Shown here: in pieces, positions 1 to 5,789 of the stretch
Layout: every line of letters starts with the position of its first letter
Position numbering within the stretch: position 1 is the first letter of the stretch
NCBI GenBank assembly: GCA_010027295.1
Contig: RGVM01000192.1
Location: forward strand, 1-5,789
Direction: 5' to 3'
Source of the DNA: Chitinophagia bacterium
GTDB taxonomy: Bacteria > Bacteroidota > Bacteroidia > Chitinophagales > Chitinophagaceae
DNA: 5,789 bases
The notes under the pieces: generated by a model
Seen by the model: the letters and a program-made list of their open reading frames with translations, nothing else
The model's database searches: none
Told to the model about the DNA's origin: nothing
Position numbers and translations under genes: made by a program

Positions 1-678
1 GACCCGCAGCGCACCATCCGCATCGGATTCGGCTCGGCCATCCTAACGCTGGTCCTGCTCTGCCTGACCACCTTCGTCGGCGCGACGGGCGTGGCAGGTT
101 GGGAGGCCATCGTCTTCAAGCCCGACGGAAGTGCGTCGGACTCGCCTCTCCCCATGGCGCTGGGATGGGTGGTCGGCGCCTCGAACCCACTCTACCACCT
201 CCTCGTCACCGTCGGCATCTTCGGACTGGTGGCCTCCTTCCACGGACTCATCCTGGCCGCCGGACGCTCGACCTACGAGTTCGGGCGTGCCGGCTTCGGA
301 CCTCGCTTCCTCGGCCGGGTCCACCCACGCTTCCGCACCCCGCACAACGCCCTCCTTGTAAACATGGGCATCGGGATCGCCGCGCTCCTGACGGGCCGTA
401 CCGCCGAGATCATCACCCTCTCCGTCCTGGGCGCCCTCACCCTCTACGTCATCGCCATGGTGAGCCTGCTCCGGCTGCGGCGGCGCGAACCGGAGCTCGA
501 ACGGCCCTACCGGGCGCCCCTGGTGCCGGCCGCCCCGCTGACCGCACTGCTGATCGCCGCCGCGTCGCTGGCGGCGGTATGCGTATCCGCCCCCGGACCC
601 GCAACGGCCTATCTCCTCATCATGGCCCTCTCCTACGCAGCCTTCCTCCTCTTCCGCGGGAAAAAAGCGGATATTTGA
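1..678 (+). CDS. Ethanolamine-type amino acid/amine permease (APC superfamily), C-terminal part
   Basis: The frame is open from base 1 to a TGA at 676-678, giving the last 225 residues of a protein that starts before the window. APC permeases are usually about 440-480 residues with 12 helices. Here about six hydrophobic segments are visible, roughly at residues 6-32, 61-88, 118-135, 136-157, 178-196 and 200-217, which fits the second half of an inner-membrane carrier. Family marks include GLVASFHG near residues 75-82 followed by the GRSTYEFGRAGFGPRFLG loop, and the cytoplasmic RRREPELERPYRAP stretch before the last two helices. The SFHG motif, the GRxGxxPxFL loop and the EPxLxRPYRAP end resemble ethanolamine permeases more than generic amino acid permeases; this is from memory of the family. 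The downstream genes can process a gamma-glutamylated amino alcohol, so ethanolamine or a similar amine is the inferred substrate. It is the first visible gene of the likely operon and ends 20 nt before the ligase start. Confidence 0.85.
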   Translation, partial: DPQRTIRIGFGSAILTLVLLCLTTFVGATGVAGWEAIVFKPDGSASDSPLPMALGWVVGASNPLYHLLVTVGIFGLVASFHGLILAAGRSTYEFGRAGFGPRFLGRVHPRFRTPHNALLVNMGIGIAALLTGRTAEIITLSVLGALTLYVIAMVSLLRLRRREPELERPYRAPLVPAAPLTALLIAAASLAAVCVSAPGPATAYLLIMALSYAAFLLFRGKKADI

Positions 679-698
679 ACCCGGCAAAAAACATCCCG

Positions 699-2074
699 AT
701 GGCGAAAGAGGACAGCGGCTTCCATGACGCGCTGCAGCGGGCCTGGCAGCACAACCCCCGGAAGGTGAAGGTCGCATTCACCGACATCGACGGCATCCTT
801 CGCGGGAAGTACATCTCCTTCGACAAGTTCCGCTCCATCACCGAGAAGGGAAGCTCCTTCTGCGATGTCATCTTCGGATGGGACGCCTCCGACGCGCTCT
901 ACGACCGATCGACGTACACCGGCTGGCATACGGGCTTCCCCGACAGCCCGGCACGCCTCGACCCCGCCACCCTCCGCACCATCCCCTGGGAAGAGGGATT
1001 GCCCTTCCTCCTAGGAGAGCTCACGACGCCCGACGGCGGGCCCTCACCGGTCTGTCCGCGACAGCTGTTGAAAGGCATCCGCGACCGGGCACGGCAGGCG
1101 GGGTTCGAACCGGTCTTCGCCCAGGAGTTCGAATGGTTCAACTTCGAGGAGACGCCTGCCTCCGCCCAGGCCAAGAACTACCAGGGTCTCACCCCGCTCA
1201 CTCCGGGGATGTTCGGATATTCCATCCTCCGCAGCTCGCTGAAGAACGCCTTCATGAGCGACCTCTTCGACCAGCTCACGGCTTTCGGCATCCCTATCGA
1301 GGGACTGCATACCGAGACCGGTCCCGGCACCTATGAAGCCGCCATCGCCCATGCCGACGTCCTCGAGGCGGCAGACAGGGCCGTGCTCTTCAAGACCGGC
1401 GTCAAGGAGATTGCCTACCGCCACGGCATCATGGCCACCTTCATGGCAAAGGTCCATGAGACCCTTCCCGGATGCGGCGGACATGTGCACCAGAGTCTGT
1501 GGGACACCGGGGCAAAGAACAATCTCTTCCACGACCCCGAAGACACACTGAAACTCAGTCCCCTGGCCCGGCACTATATCGCAGGGCAACTCCACTGCCT
1601 GCCCCATATCCTGCCCATGTACGCCCCCACCCTCAACAGCTACAAGCGGCTGGTGGAGGGCGCCTGGGCCCCGACGACCCTCACCTGGGGCATCGACAAC
1701 CGCACCGTCGCCCTCCGGGTGCTCAATGGGGGCTCCGCTTCCTGCCGCGTGGAGACGCGGGTCGTCGGCGCCGACGCTAACCCCTCCCCTACCTCGCCAT
1801 GGCGGCCGCCCTGGCATCGGGACTCTATGGCATCCGCCACCAACTGGAGCTGCAACCCCGCGTAGAAGGCAACGGCTACCGCGTCTTCGACCACGGCACC
1901 CTGCCCCATACCCTCATCGAGGCCACGACACGCATGCGCGACTCGGCTGTCGCCCGCGAACTGCTGGGCGACGCCTTCACCGACCACTTCACCATGACCC
2001 GCGAATGGGAATGGCGGCAGCACCTCAGGGCGGTCACCGACTGGGAATACCGCAGATACTTCGAGATCATCTGA
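699..2074 (+). pseudogene. Glutamine synthetase-family gamma-glutamyl-amine ligase (GlnA4/PuuA-like), frameshifted
   Basis: Expected reaction: ATP-dependent joining of glutamate to an amine, here probably ethanolamine, in the cytoplasm. ATG at 699 is chosen because the protein becomes GS-like from there; the open frame further upstream lies under the permease. The leader is A-rich (GCAAAAAACATCCCG) with no Shine-Dalgarno. Visible parts: beta-grasp DIDGILRGK (residues 29-37), metal ligands E143/E145 in EFEWF, E206 and E213 in ETGPGTYE, H262 in GGHVHQSLWD, NSYKRL at 313-318, and E352/R354 leading into GADANP. After P362 the frame runs into unrelated sequence and stops at 1865. The rest of the GS continues perfectly in the -1 frame from Tyr at 1790 (YLAMAAALASGLYGIRHQLEL) to TGA 2072-2074. 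Removing one CCCCT copy gives a 456-residue enzyme, normal for the family. W323 occupies the place of the GlnA flap Glu327, which argues against ammonium as substrate. Type and function are likely; whether the gene is really broken or the frameshift is a sequence error is open. Confidence 0.88.
1781..1790 (+). repeat. Perfect 5-bp tandem duplication (CCCCT)2 causing a frameshift
   Basis: The bases read AA-CCCCT-CCCCT-ACCTC. With a single CCCCT the codons are AAC CCC TAC CTC, giving the expected Asn-Pro-Tyr-Leu of the GS signature. The second copy adds five bases and moves the rest of the gene out of frame. Both flanks are undamaged and the downstream frame stays open and conserved to its natural stop, so the event is recent or is a sequencing or assembly error. 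Confidence 0.85.
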
Positions 2075-2109
2075 CCCCGGAGACCTCCCGACTGTCCACA
2101 GACGACACC

Positions 2110-3246
2110 ATGATCCTGCAATACAACTTCCCTACCACCGTCCGCTTCGGCGCCGGCGCCAGCGAGGAGCTGGCCGACTATCTGCTGACACAGGGACTGC
2201 GGCGTCCCCTGCTGGCGACGGACCCGACCGTAGCCGCGCTGCCCTTCTTCCGGAAGATGCTCGCGAGCCTCGATGCGAAGGGCATCGGCCATACGGTCTT
2301 CCACGACATCCACCGGAACCCTGTGAAATCAGACGTGTACCGGGGCACAGAGGCCTTCGACGATGGGCGTTGCGATGCGGTCGTCGGCATCGGCGGCGGG
2401 GCCGCCATGGATGTCGCCCGGGCCATCGTCCTGCGTGTCAACCACCGCGAGGACCTCTTCGTGTACGACGACCTCATCGGAGGCGATGTGCATGTGACGA
2501 ACGACGTCCCCCACTTCGTGACGATCCCCACCACCGCCGGCACAGGCAGCGAGGTGGGCCGCAGCGCGATCATCGCCGACGACGAGACGCACCAGAAGAA
2601 GATCCTCTTCTCCCCGAAACTGCTCGCCCGCATCGTGTTCGCCGACCCCCTGCTCACGATGGACCTGCCACCGGCCGTCACCGCCGCCACGGGCATGGAC
2701 GCCTTCACCCACAATATCGAAGCCTATCTGGCCAAGATGTCGCACCCGATGTGCGAGGGCATTGCGCTCGAAGGACTCGCACGGATCGGGGCATCCATCG
2801 AGAAAGCCGTCCATGCGCCCGACCTGGCATCGCGCAGCCAGATGCTCATCGCCTCACTCATGGGCGCGGTGGCCTTCCAGAAAGGGCTGGGCGTCGTACA
2901 CTCGCTGGCACACCCGCTCTCCTCGCTGCTCGACACGCACCATGGTCTCGCCAACGCCGTCAATCTGCCCTATGGCATGCGCTTCAACATCGAAGGCTGC
3001 GAGGAGAAGTTCCGACAGATCGCCCGTAGGCTCGACCTGGAAAGGGAGGACGGCGAGGGAGTGGTGCAATACCTCTTCGAACTCAACCAGCGCATCGGCA
3101 TCCCGTCGAGGCTCCACGACATCGGCGTCCGGGAACATCACCTCGACACGCTGGCCGACCTTGCGGCGGCCGACTTCGCCCATCCCAACAACCCGAAACC
3201 CGTCCACCGCAACGACTTCCGACGCCTCTACGCGGAAGCCCTCTGA
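2110..3246 (+). CDS. Iron-containing alcohol dehydrogenase (group III ADH)
   Basis: A complete 378-residue NAD(P)-dependent alcohol dehydrogenase, close to the usual 380-390 for the family. ATG at 2110 is the only sensible start: it opens with the typical MILQYNFPTTVRFGAGA beta-strand, and the next in-frame Met upstream lies inside the ligase gene. The nucleotide-binding loop is GIGGGAAMD (GGG at 95-97, D101), with Ala where many members have Ser. IPTTAGTGSEV near residues 140-150 is the conserved second nucleotide/substrate loop. The metal ligands are all present by alignment to lactaldehyde reductase FucO: D197 and H201 in GMDAFTH, H264 in HSLAHP and H278 in HHGLANA. It starts 35 nt after the ligase stop and ends 21 nt before the fusion gene. 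In this context the inferred job is oxidation of gamma-glutamylethanolamide to the aldehyde, the position taken by the oxidase PuuB in the putrescine pathway. Family assignment is very secure; the substrate is inferred from neighbours only. Confidence 0.93.
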   Translation: MILQYNFPTTVRFGAGASEELADYLLTQGLRRPLLATDPTVAALPFFRKMLASLDAKGIGHTVFHDIHRNPVKSDVYRGTEAFDDGRCDAVVGIGGGAAMDVARAIVLRVNHREDLFVYDDLIGGDVHVTNDVPHFVTIPTTAGTGSEVGRSAIIADDETHQKKILFSPKLLARIVFADPLLTMDLPPAVTAATGMDAFTHNIEAYLAKMSHPMCEGIALEGLARIGASIEKAVHAPDLASRSQMLIASLMGAVAFQKGLGVVHSLAHPLSSLLDTHHGLANAVNLPYGMRFNIEGCEEKFRQIARRLDLEREDGEGVVQYLFELNQRIGIPSRLHDIGVREHHLDTLADLAAADFAHPNNPKPVHRNDFRRLYAEAL

Positions 3247-3267
3247 GACCCTCCCGGCCATATCGAG

Positions 3268-5352
3268 ATGAAGAAACGGATCGGCATCACCCTGACGAGG
3301 ACCAACCATCCCAACTACCCCGCCTGGTTTGACAGTCGGGAAGTGGGCGACGACATCGAGACAATTGAGCTCTCATTTCTCCATCCCGACCTTCGGGCCC
3401 TCCATGGATGCGACGGCATCGTACTGACCGGAGGCGTCGACATGGAGCCCTCACGCTATGGCGGCCCTGCGACCTACCCGAACATGCCTGCGACCTTCGA
3501 GCCCGAACGTGACAATTTCGAAGCTCTTGTCTACGTATATGCCAAGTCTCGTGGTATTCCGGTACTGGCCATCTGCCGAGGCATGCAGCTCGTCAACGTC
3601 CTGGAGGGCGGCGGCCTGGTGCCCGACCTCGGCCCGGGAGGCAACGCCGTCCACCGCAAGGCGTCCGACACCGACAAGCGCCATCCGGTCGAGATCGTGC
3701 CGGGCACCATCCTGCATGAGGCCTGCGGCGTTACGCGGGGCGAGACGAACAGCGCCCACCACCAGGCCGTCGAGAAGGCCCGCCTGGGCCGCGGACTCCG
3801 CGTTTCGGCCTGGGCCGATGACGGGACGCCCGAGGCGCTGGAAGCCGAAAACCCCTTCGAGAGGCCCTTCCTGCTCTGCGTGCAATGGCATCCCGAGCGG
3901 ATGGAAGACAGGATGGGCAACCCCCTCTCCCACCGCATCAGACAACGATTCCTGGACGCCGTCAGGCACCAAAGCCCAAGCCGCATGGACATTGTGAACC
4001 CCGCCACGGAAGAAGTCATCACGTCCGTCGCGTCGGACACCCCGGAAAGTCTCGCACGCAAGGCCGCCCTGCTGCGCCAGGCACAGTCGGGCTGGGCGTC
4101 TCGCAGCCTGGACGAACGGATGGACGCCATCGCCCGCTTCCAGACCCTGCTGGCGGAGGAGAGGGAGACCCTCGCAGCCGACCTGACGGCGGAAGTGGGA
4201 AAACCCCTGCAGCAGTCCCGCAACGAGATCGAAGGAGCCAGGACACGCATCGGCTGGATGCTGGAGAACGCGCGGAGATATCTTTCCGACGAGGTGATGT
4301 CTGTCACTGATGCCATGGAGGAGCGCATCCGCTACGAGCCCCTGGGCGTAGTCTGCAACATCTCGGCCTGGAACTACCCGTACCTGGTGGGGGTGAACGT
4401 ATTCGTCCCCGCCCTGCTGGCGGGCAATGCCGTCATCTACAAGCCATCCGAGCATGCCACGCTGACGGGTCTGCATATCGACCGCCTGCTCAAGGCCTCC
4501 GGTATCCCCGATGAGGTCTTCCAGACGGCTGTCGGGGTGGGAGATATTGGGGAGGCGCTGCTGCACCTGCCCTTCGACGGCTGGTTCTTCACTGGCTCGT
4601 ACCGGACGGGCAGGCATGTGTACGAGACTGTATCCGCCCGCATGGCCGTCTGCCAATGCGAGCTCGGCGGCAAGGACCCGCTGTATGTGGCGGACGACAT
4701 TGCCGACATCACAGCCGTCGCCGCCGCCACCGCCGACGGTGCCTTCTACAACAACGGCCAGAGCTGCTGTGCGGTGGAACGGATCTACGTCCACGAGAAG
4801 GTATATGATGCCTATGTCGAGGCCTTCGTCACGGAAGTACGCTCCTGGCGAATGGGCGACCCGCGGGAGGACGGCGTCTATCTGGGCCCACTCGCGCGGA
4901 AGGCCAACCTTTCCCTCCTCGAAGAACAGGTTTCCGATGCCCTCGCGAAGGGCGGACGGCTGCTGACGGGCGGCAAGCGGGTGCCGGGAAAGGGATACTA
5001 TTTCGAGCCGACGGTCATCGCTGAGGCCGACGCATCGATGCGGCTCATGCGCGAGGAATCCTTCGGTCCTGTCATCGGCATCCAGAAAGTGACGGGTGAC
5101 GACGAGGCGGTCCGCCTCATGCAAGACACCGACTACGGCCTCACCGCCTCCGTCTACACATCCGACAGGTCCCGCGGCGAACGCATCCTGGCACAGCTGG
5201 ACACGGGCACCGGTTATATCAACTGCTGCGACCGCGTCAGTGCCGCACTGCCCTGGTCCGGGCGCCGCCACTCGGGCTTCGGTGCCACGCTCTCCCATCA
5301 GGGCCTACGGGCCTTCACCCGCACCAAGGGCATGCACGTCCGGAAGGGATGA
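3268..5352 (+). CDS. Fusion: PuuD-like gamma-glutamyl amide hydrolase + NAD(P)-dependent aldehyde dehydrogenase
   Basis: One uninterrupted frame of 694 residues. Residues 1 to about 234 are a class I glutamine amidotransferase of the gamma-Glu-GABA hydrolase type: LTGGVDMEPSRYG (53-65), nucleophile C103 in ICRGMQLVN, NSAHHQ (161-166), and H208/E210 in QWHPE completing the triad. E. coli PuuD is about 254 residues. Residues 240-694 form a whole aldehyde dehydrogenase of 455 residues: it begins MDIVNPATEE, has N369 in SAWNYP, cofactor residues K392/E395 in YKPSE, FTGSYRTG (441-448), E465 in ELGGKDP, nucleophile C500 in GQSCCA and E597 in EESFGP. Both active sites look complete. No signal peptide is seen, so it is cytoplasmic. 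Inferred roles are aldehyde to gamma-glutamylglycine (ALDH) and its hydrolysis to glutamate plus glycine (amidotransferase). The joint is only a few residues long, so the fusion may be young. Domain calls are secure; the joined product and the substrate are less so. Confidence 0.92.
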   Translation: MKKRIGITLTRTNHPNYPAWFDSREVGDDIETIELSFLHPDLRALHGCDGIVLTGGVDMEPSRYGGPATYPNMPATFEPERDNFEALVYVYAKSRGIPVLAICRGMQLVNVLEGGGLVPDLGPGGNAVHRKASDTDKRHPVEIVPGTILHEACGVTRGETNSAHHQAVEKARLGRGLRVSAWADDGTPEALEAENPFERPFLLCVQWHPERMEDRMGNPLSHRIRQRFLDAVRHQSPSRMDIVNPATEEVITSVASDTPESLARKAALLRQAQSGWASRSLDERMDAIARFQTLLAEERETLAADLTAEVGKPLQQSRNEIEGARTRIGWMLENARRYLSDEVMSVTDAMEERIRYEPLGVVCNISAWNYPYLVGVNVFVPALLAGNAVIYKPSEHATLTGLHIDRLLKASGIPDEVFQTAVGVGDIGEALLHLPFDGWFFTGSYRTGRHVYETVSARMAVCQCELGGKDPLYVADDIADITAVAAATADGAFYNNGQSCCAVERIYVHEKVYDAYVEAFVTEVRSWRMGDPREDGVYLGPLARKANLSLLEEQVSDALAKGGRLLTGGKRVPGKGYYFEPTVIAEADASMRLMREESFGPVIGIQKVTGDDEAVRLMQDTDYGLTASVYTSDRSRGERILAQLDTGTGYINCCDRVSAALPWSGRRHSGFGATLSHQGLRAFTRTKGMHVRKG
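3970..3987 (+). other. Domain junction and possible internal start of the aldehyde dehydrogenase
   Basis: Codons CAA AGC CCA AGC CGC ATG link the hydrolase end (FLDAVRH, residues 228-234) to the dehydrogenase start. The ATG at 3985 (M240) is where a free-standing ALDH would normally begin. The CAA at 3970 differs from a TAA stop by one base, so one transition could have removed the hydrolase stop, or a sequencing error could hide it. Internal initiation at 3985 is possible but not shown by the sequence. Confidence 0.45.
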
Positions 5353-5369
5353 AGAGAATACCGATGGCA

Positions 5370-5387
5370 TGATCCGGGGTTGGATCA
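5370..5387. terminator. Inverted repeat TGATCC-GGGGTT-GGATCA after the operon
   Basis: This is a perfect 6-bp stem with a 6-nt loop, 17 nt after the fusion-gene stop at 5352 and inside the convergent gap. There is no following T-run on the plus strand, so it is not a standard intrinsic terminator. It could stabilise the 3' end of the message or be chance. Confidence 0.25.
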
Positions 5388-5436
5388 CTTCATGTATCGA
5401 AGCCCTCGCATTTGACCGTCAGCACCCTGCCACGTG

Positions 5437-5456
5437 AGGGATGATCAGCGATCCCT
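5437..5456. terminator. Inverted repeat AGGGAT-8 nt-ATCCCT between convergent genes
   Basis: This is a perfect 6-bp stem with an 8-nt loop, centred about 30 nt beyond the stop of the minus-strand gene at 5476 and about 95 nt beyond the operon's stop. Its position suits a bidirectional 3' end, but neither strand carries a U-tract after it, so termination activity is only a suggestion. Confidence 0.25.
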
Positions 5457-5475
5457 GTAACATAGAGTCTGCGAT

Positions 5476-5789
5476 TTACTTTGCATTCGATCGATCGGAT
5501 TGTAGCGTCTCCAAGGTCACCGGGCCGATCAGTCCGGACGGATGCAGCTTTTCCGTCGGCACGATATCGTCATGGATCCAGTACAGCGTGCGCTTGTCCA
5601 TCGGCAGCCGCTTCTCGCGCATCATTCGGTTCCTCCACTGGTTCGACACCTCCACCTCGAGCGTGTTGACGCCGGGCTTTAGGAAGGGGTCGATACGAAG
5701 GACATGGGGCGGCATCCAGGTCATCCCCGCCGTCTGGCCGTTGACACGCACCGAGGCCATGACAGCCACTTCGCCGAGGTTCAGATAGA
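5476..5789 (-). CDS. Glycoside hydrolase (family 2-type / alpha-L-rhamnosidase-like), C-terminal part
   Basis: The frame enters at the right edge and runs leftward to TAA at 5478-5476, giving about 104 C-terminal residues. The first visible residues are YLNLGEVAVMASVRVNGQ; the Val/Met codons there are internal rather than a start. The order LGEV-xx-ASVRVNG, then TWMPPHVLRID, then LKPGVNTLEVEVSNQWRNRM, then a late HPSGLIGPVTLE, is the C-terminal jelly-roll pattern of large family-2-type and rhamnosidase-like glycosidases frequent in Bacteroidota polysaccharide loci. Usual equivalents are the LGxVxxxAxVxxNG, PPxxxDIT, GxNxLEVxVTNxWxNR and SGLLGPV elements. The catalytic domain is outside the window, so neither the exact family nor the substrate can be given. 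It converges on the amine operon and has no evident functional link to it. Confidence 0.75.
   Translation of the reverse strand, partial: YLNLGEVAVMASVRVNGQTAGMTWMPPHVLRIDPFLKPGVNTLEVEVSNQWRNRMMREKRLPMDKRTLYWIHDDIVPTEKLHPSGLIGPVTLETLQSDRSNAK

Noticed and set aside
670..677. GATATTTG resembling the Bacteroidota -7 promoter element TAnnTTTG before the ligase
   Set aside because: It mismatches the first specified base, has no recognisable -33 TTTG partner at the right distance, lies over the permease stop codon, and is too close to the start to be convincing.
99..698. The frame-3 open stretch upstream of the ligase ATG, which would add about 200 residues to its N-terminus
   Set aside because: It is Arg/Pro/His-rich nonsense overlapping the permease in another frame; GS homology begins only at the Met at 699.
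1781..1792. Programmed -1 frameshifting that would rejoin the two ligase parts with an extra Ser-Pro
   Set aside because: A CCT-to-CCC slip would put Tyr at 1790 in frame, but there is no X-XXY-YYZ slippery heptamer and no frameshifting is known for this family. The exact CCCCT duplication is a simpler explanation.
3451..5298. A 615-codon open frame on the minus strand opposite the fusion gene
   Set aside because: Its protein is low-complexity and shows no family motif. It is a shadow caused by GC-rich third positions of the plus-strand gene, whose product has full catalytic motifs.
1..5352. Reading the cluster as a putrescine (Puu) pathway
   Set aside because: There is no PuuB-type FAD oxidase and the permease looks ethanolamine-like; an Fe-ADH cannot do the amine oxidation required. 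It remains the main alternative only for the ligase and hydrolase families.
5487..5500. ATTCGATCGATCGG short GATC tandem as a possible repeat or protein site
   Set aside because: It lies inside the last codons of the minus-strand gene and is too short to separate from chance.

Overview
The window looks like a piece of a GC-rich bacterial chromosome, most likely Bacteroidota. The evidence for that group is indirect. No Shine-Dalgarno-like purine run precedes any internal start, and one start has an A-rich leader instead. The amidotransferase is a short PuuD-like form that I associate with Bacteroidota. The flanking gene ends in the C-terminal sugar-binding-like module common in Bacteroidota family-2-type glycosidases and rhamnosidases. 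I could not run a search, so the taxon is an inference.

Layout. Positions 1-678 (+) hold the C-terminal half of an APC-family permease resembling ethanolamine permeases. Positions 699-2074 (+) hold a glutamine synthetase-family ligase split into two frames by a perfect 5-bp tandem duplication, (CCCCT)2 at 1781-1790, inside its conserved Ala-Asn-Pro-Tyr-Leu motif. Positions 2110-3246 (+) hold an iron-dependent (group III) alcohol dehydrogenase. Positions 3268-5352 (+) hold one reading frame that joins a PuuD-like gamma-glutamyl amide hydrolase to a complete aldehyde dehydrogenase. Positions 5353-5475 are a short convergent intergenic region with two small inverted repeats. From 5789 down to 5476 (-) is the C-terminal end of a glycosidase-like protein. 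No gap exceeds 300 bases, and I see no RNA genes, mobile elements or CRISPR array.

How the genes fit together. The four plus-strand genes are 20, 35 and 21 nt apart and probably form one operon whose promoter lies upstream of the window. Their order matches a gamma-glutamylation route for ethanolamine: import, ATP-dependent coupling to glutamate (gamma-glutamylethanolamide), oxidation of the alcohol by the Fe-ADH, oxidation of the aldehyde by the ALDH domain (gamma-glutamylglycine), and hydrolysis by the amidotransferase domain to glutamate plus glycine. The logic parallels the Puu putrescine pathway, with an Fe-ADH in place of the FAD oxidase PuuB. The first step resembles the gamma-glutamylethanolamide synthetase GlnA4 of Streptomyces coelicolor. 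The most notable points are this inferred route to glycine, the hydrolase-dehydrogenase fusion covering its last two steps, and the small lesion in the gene for its first step.
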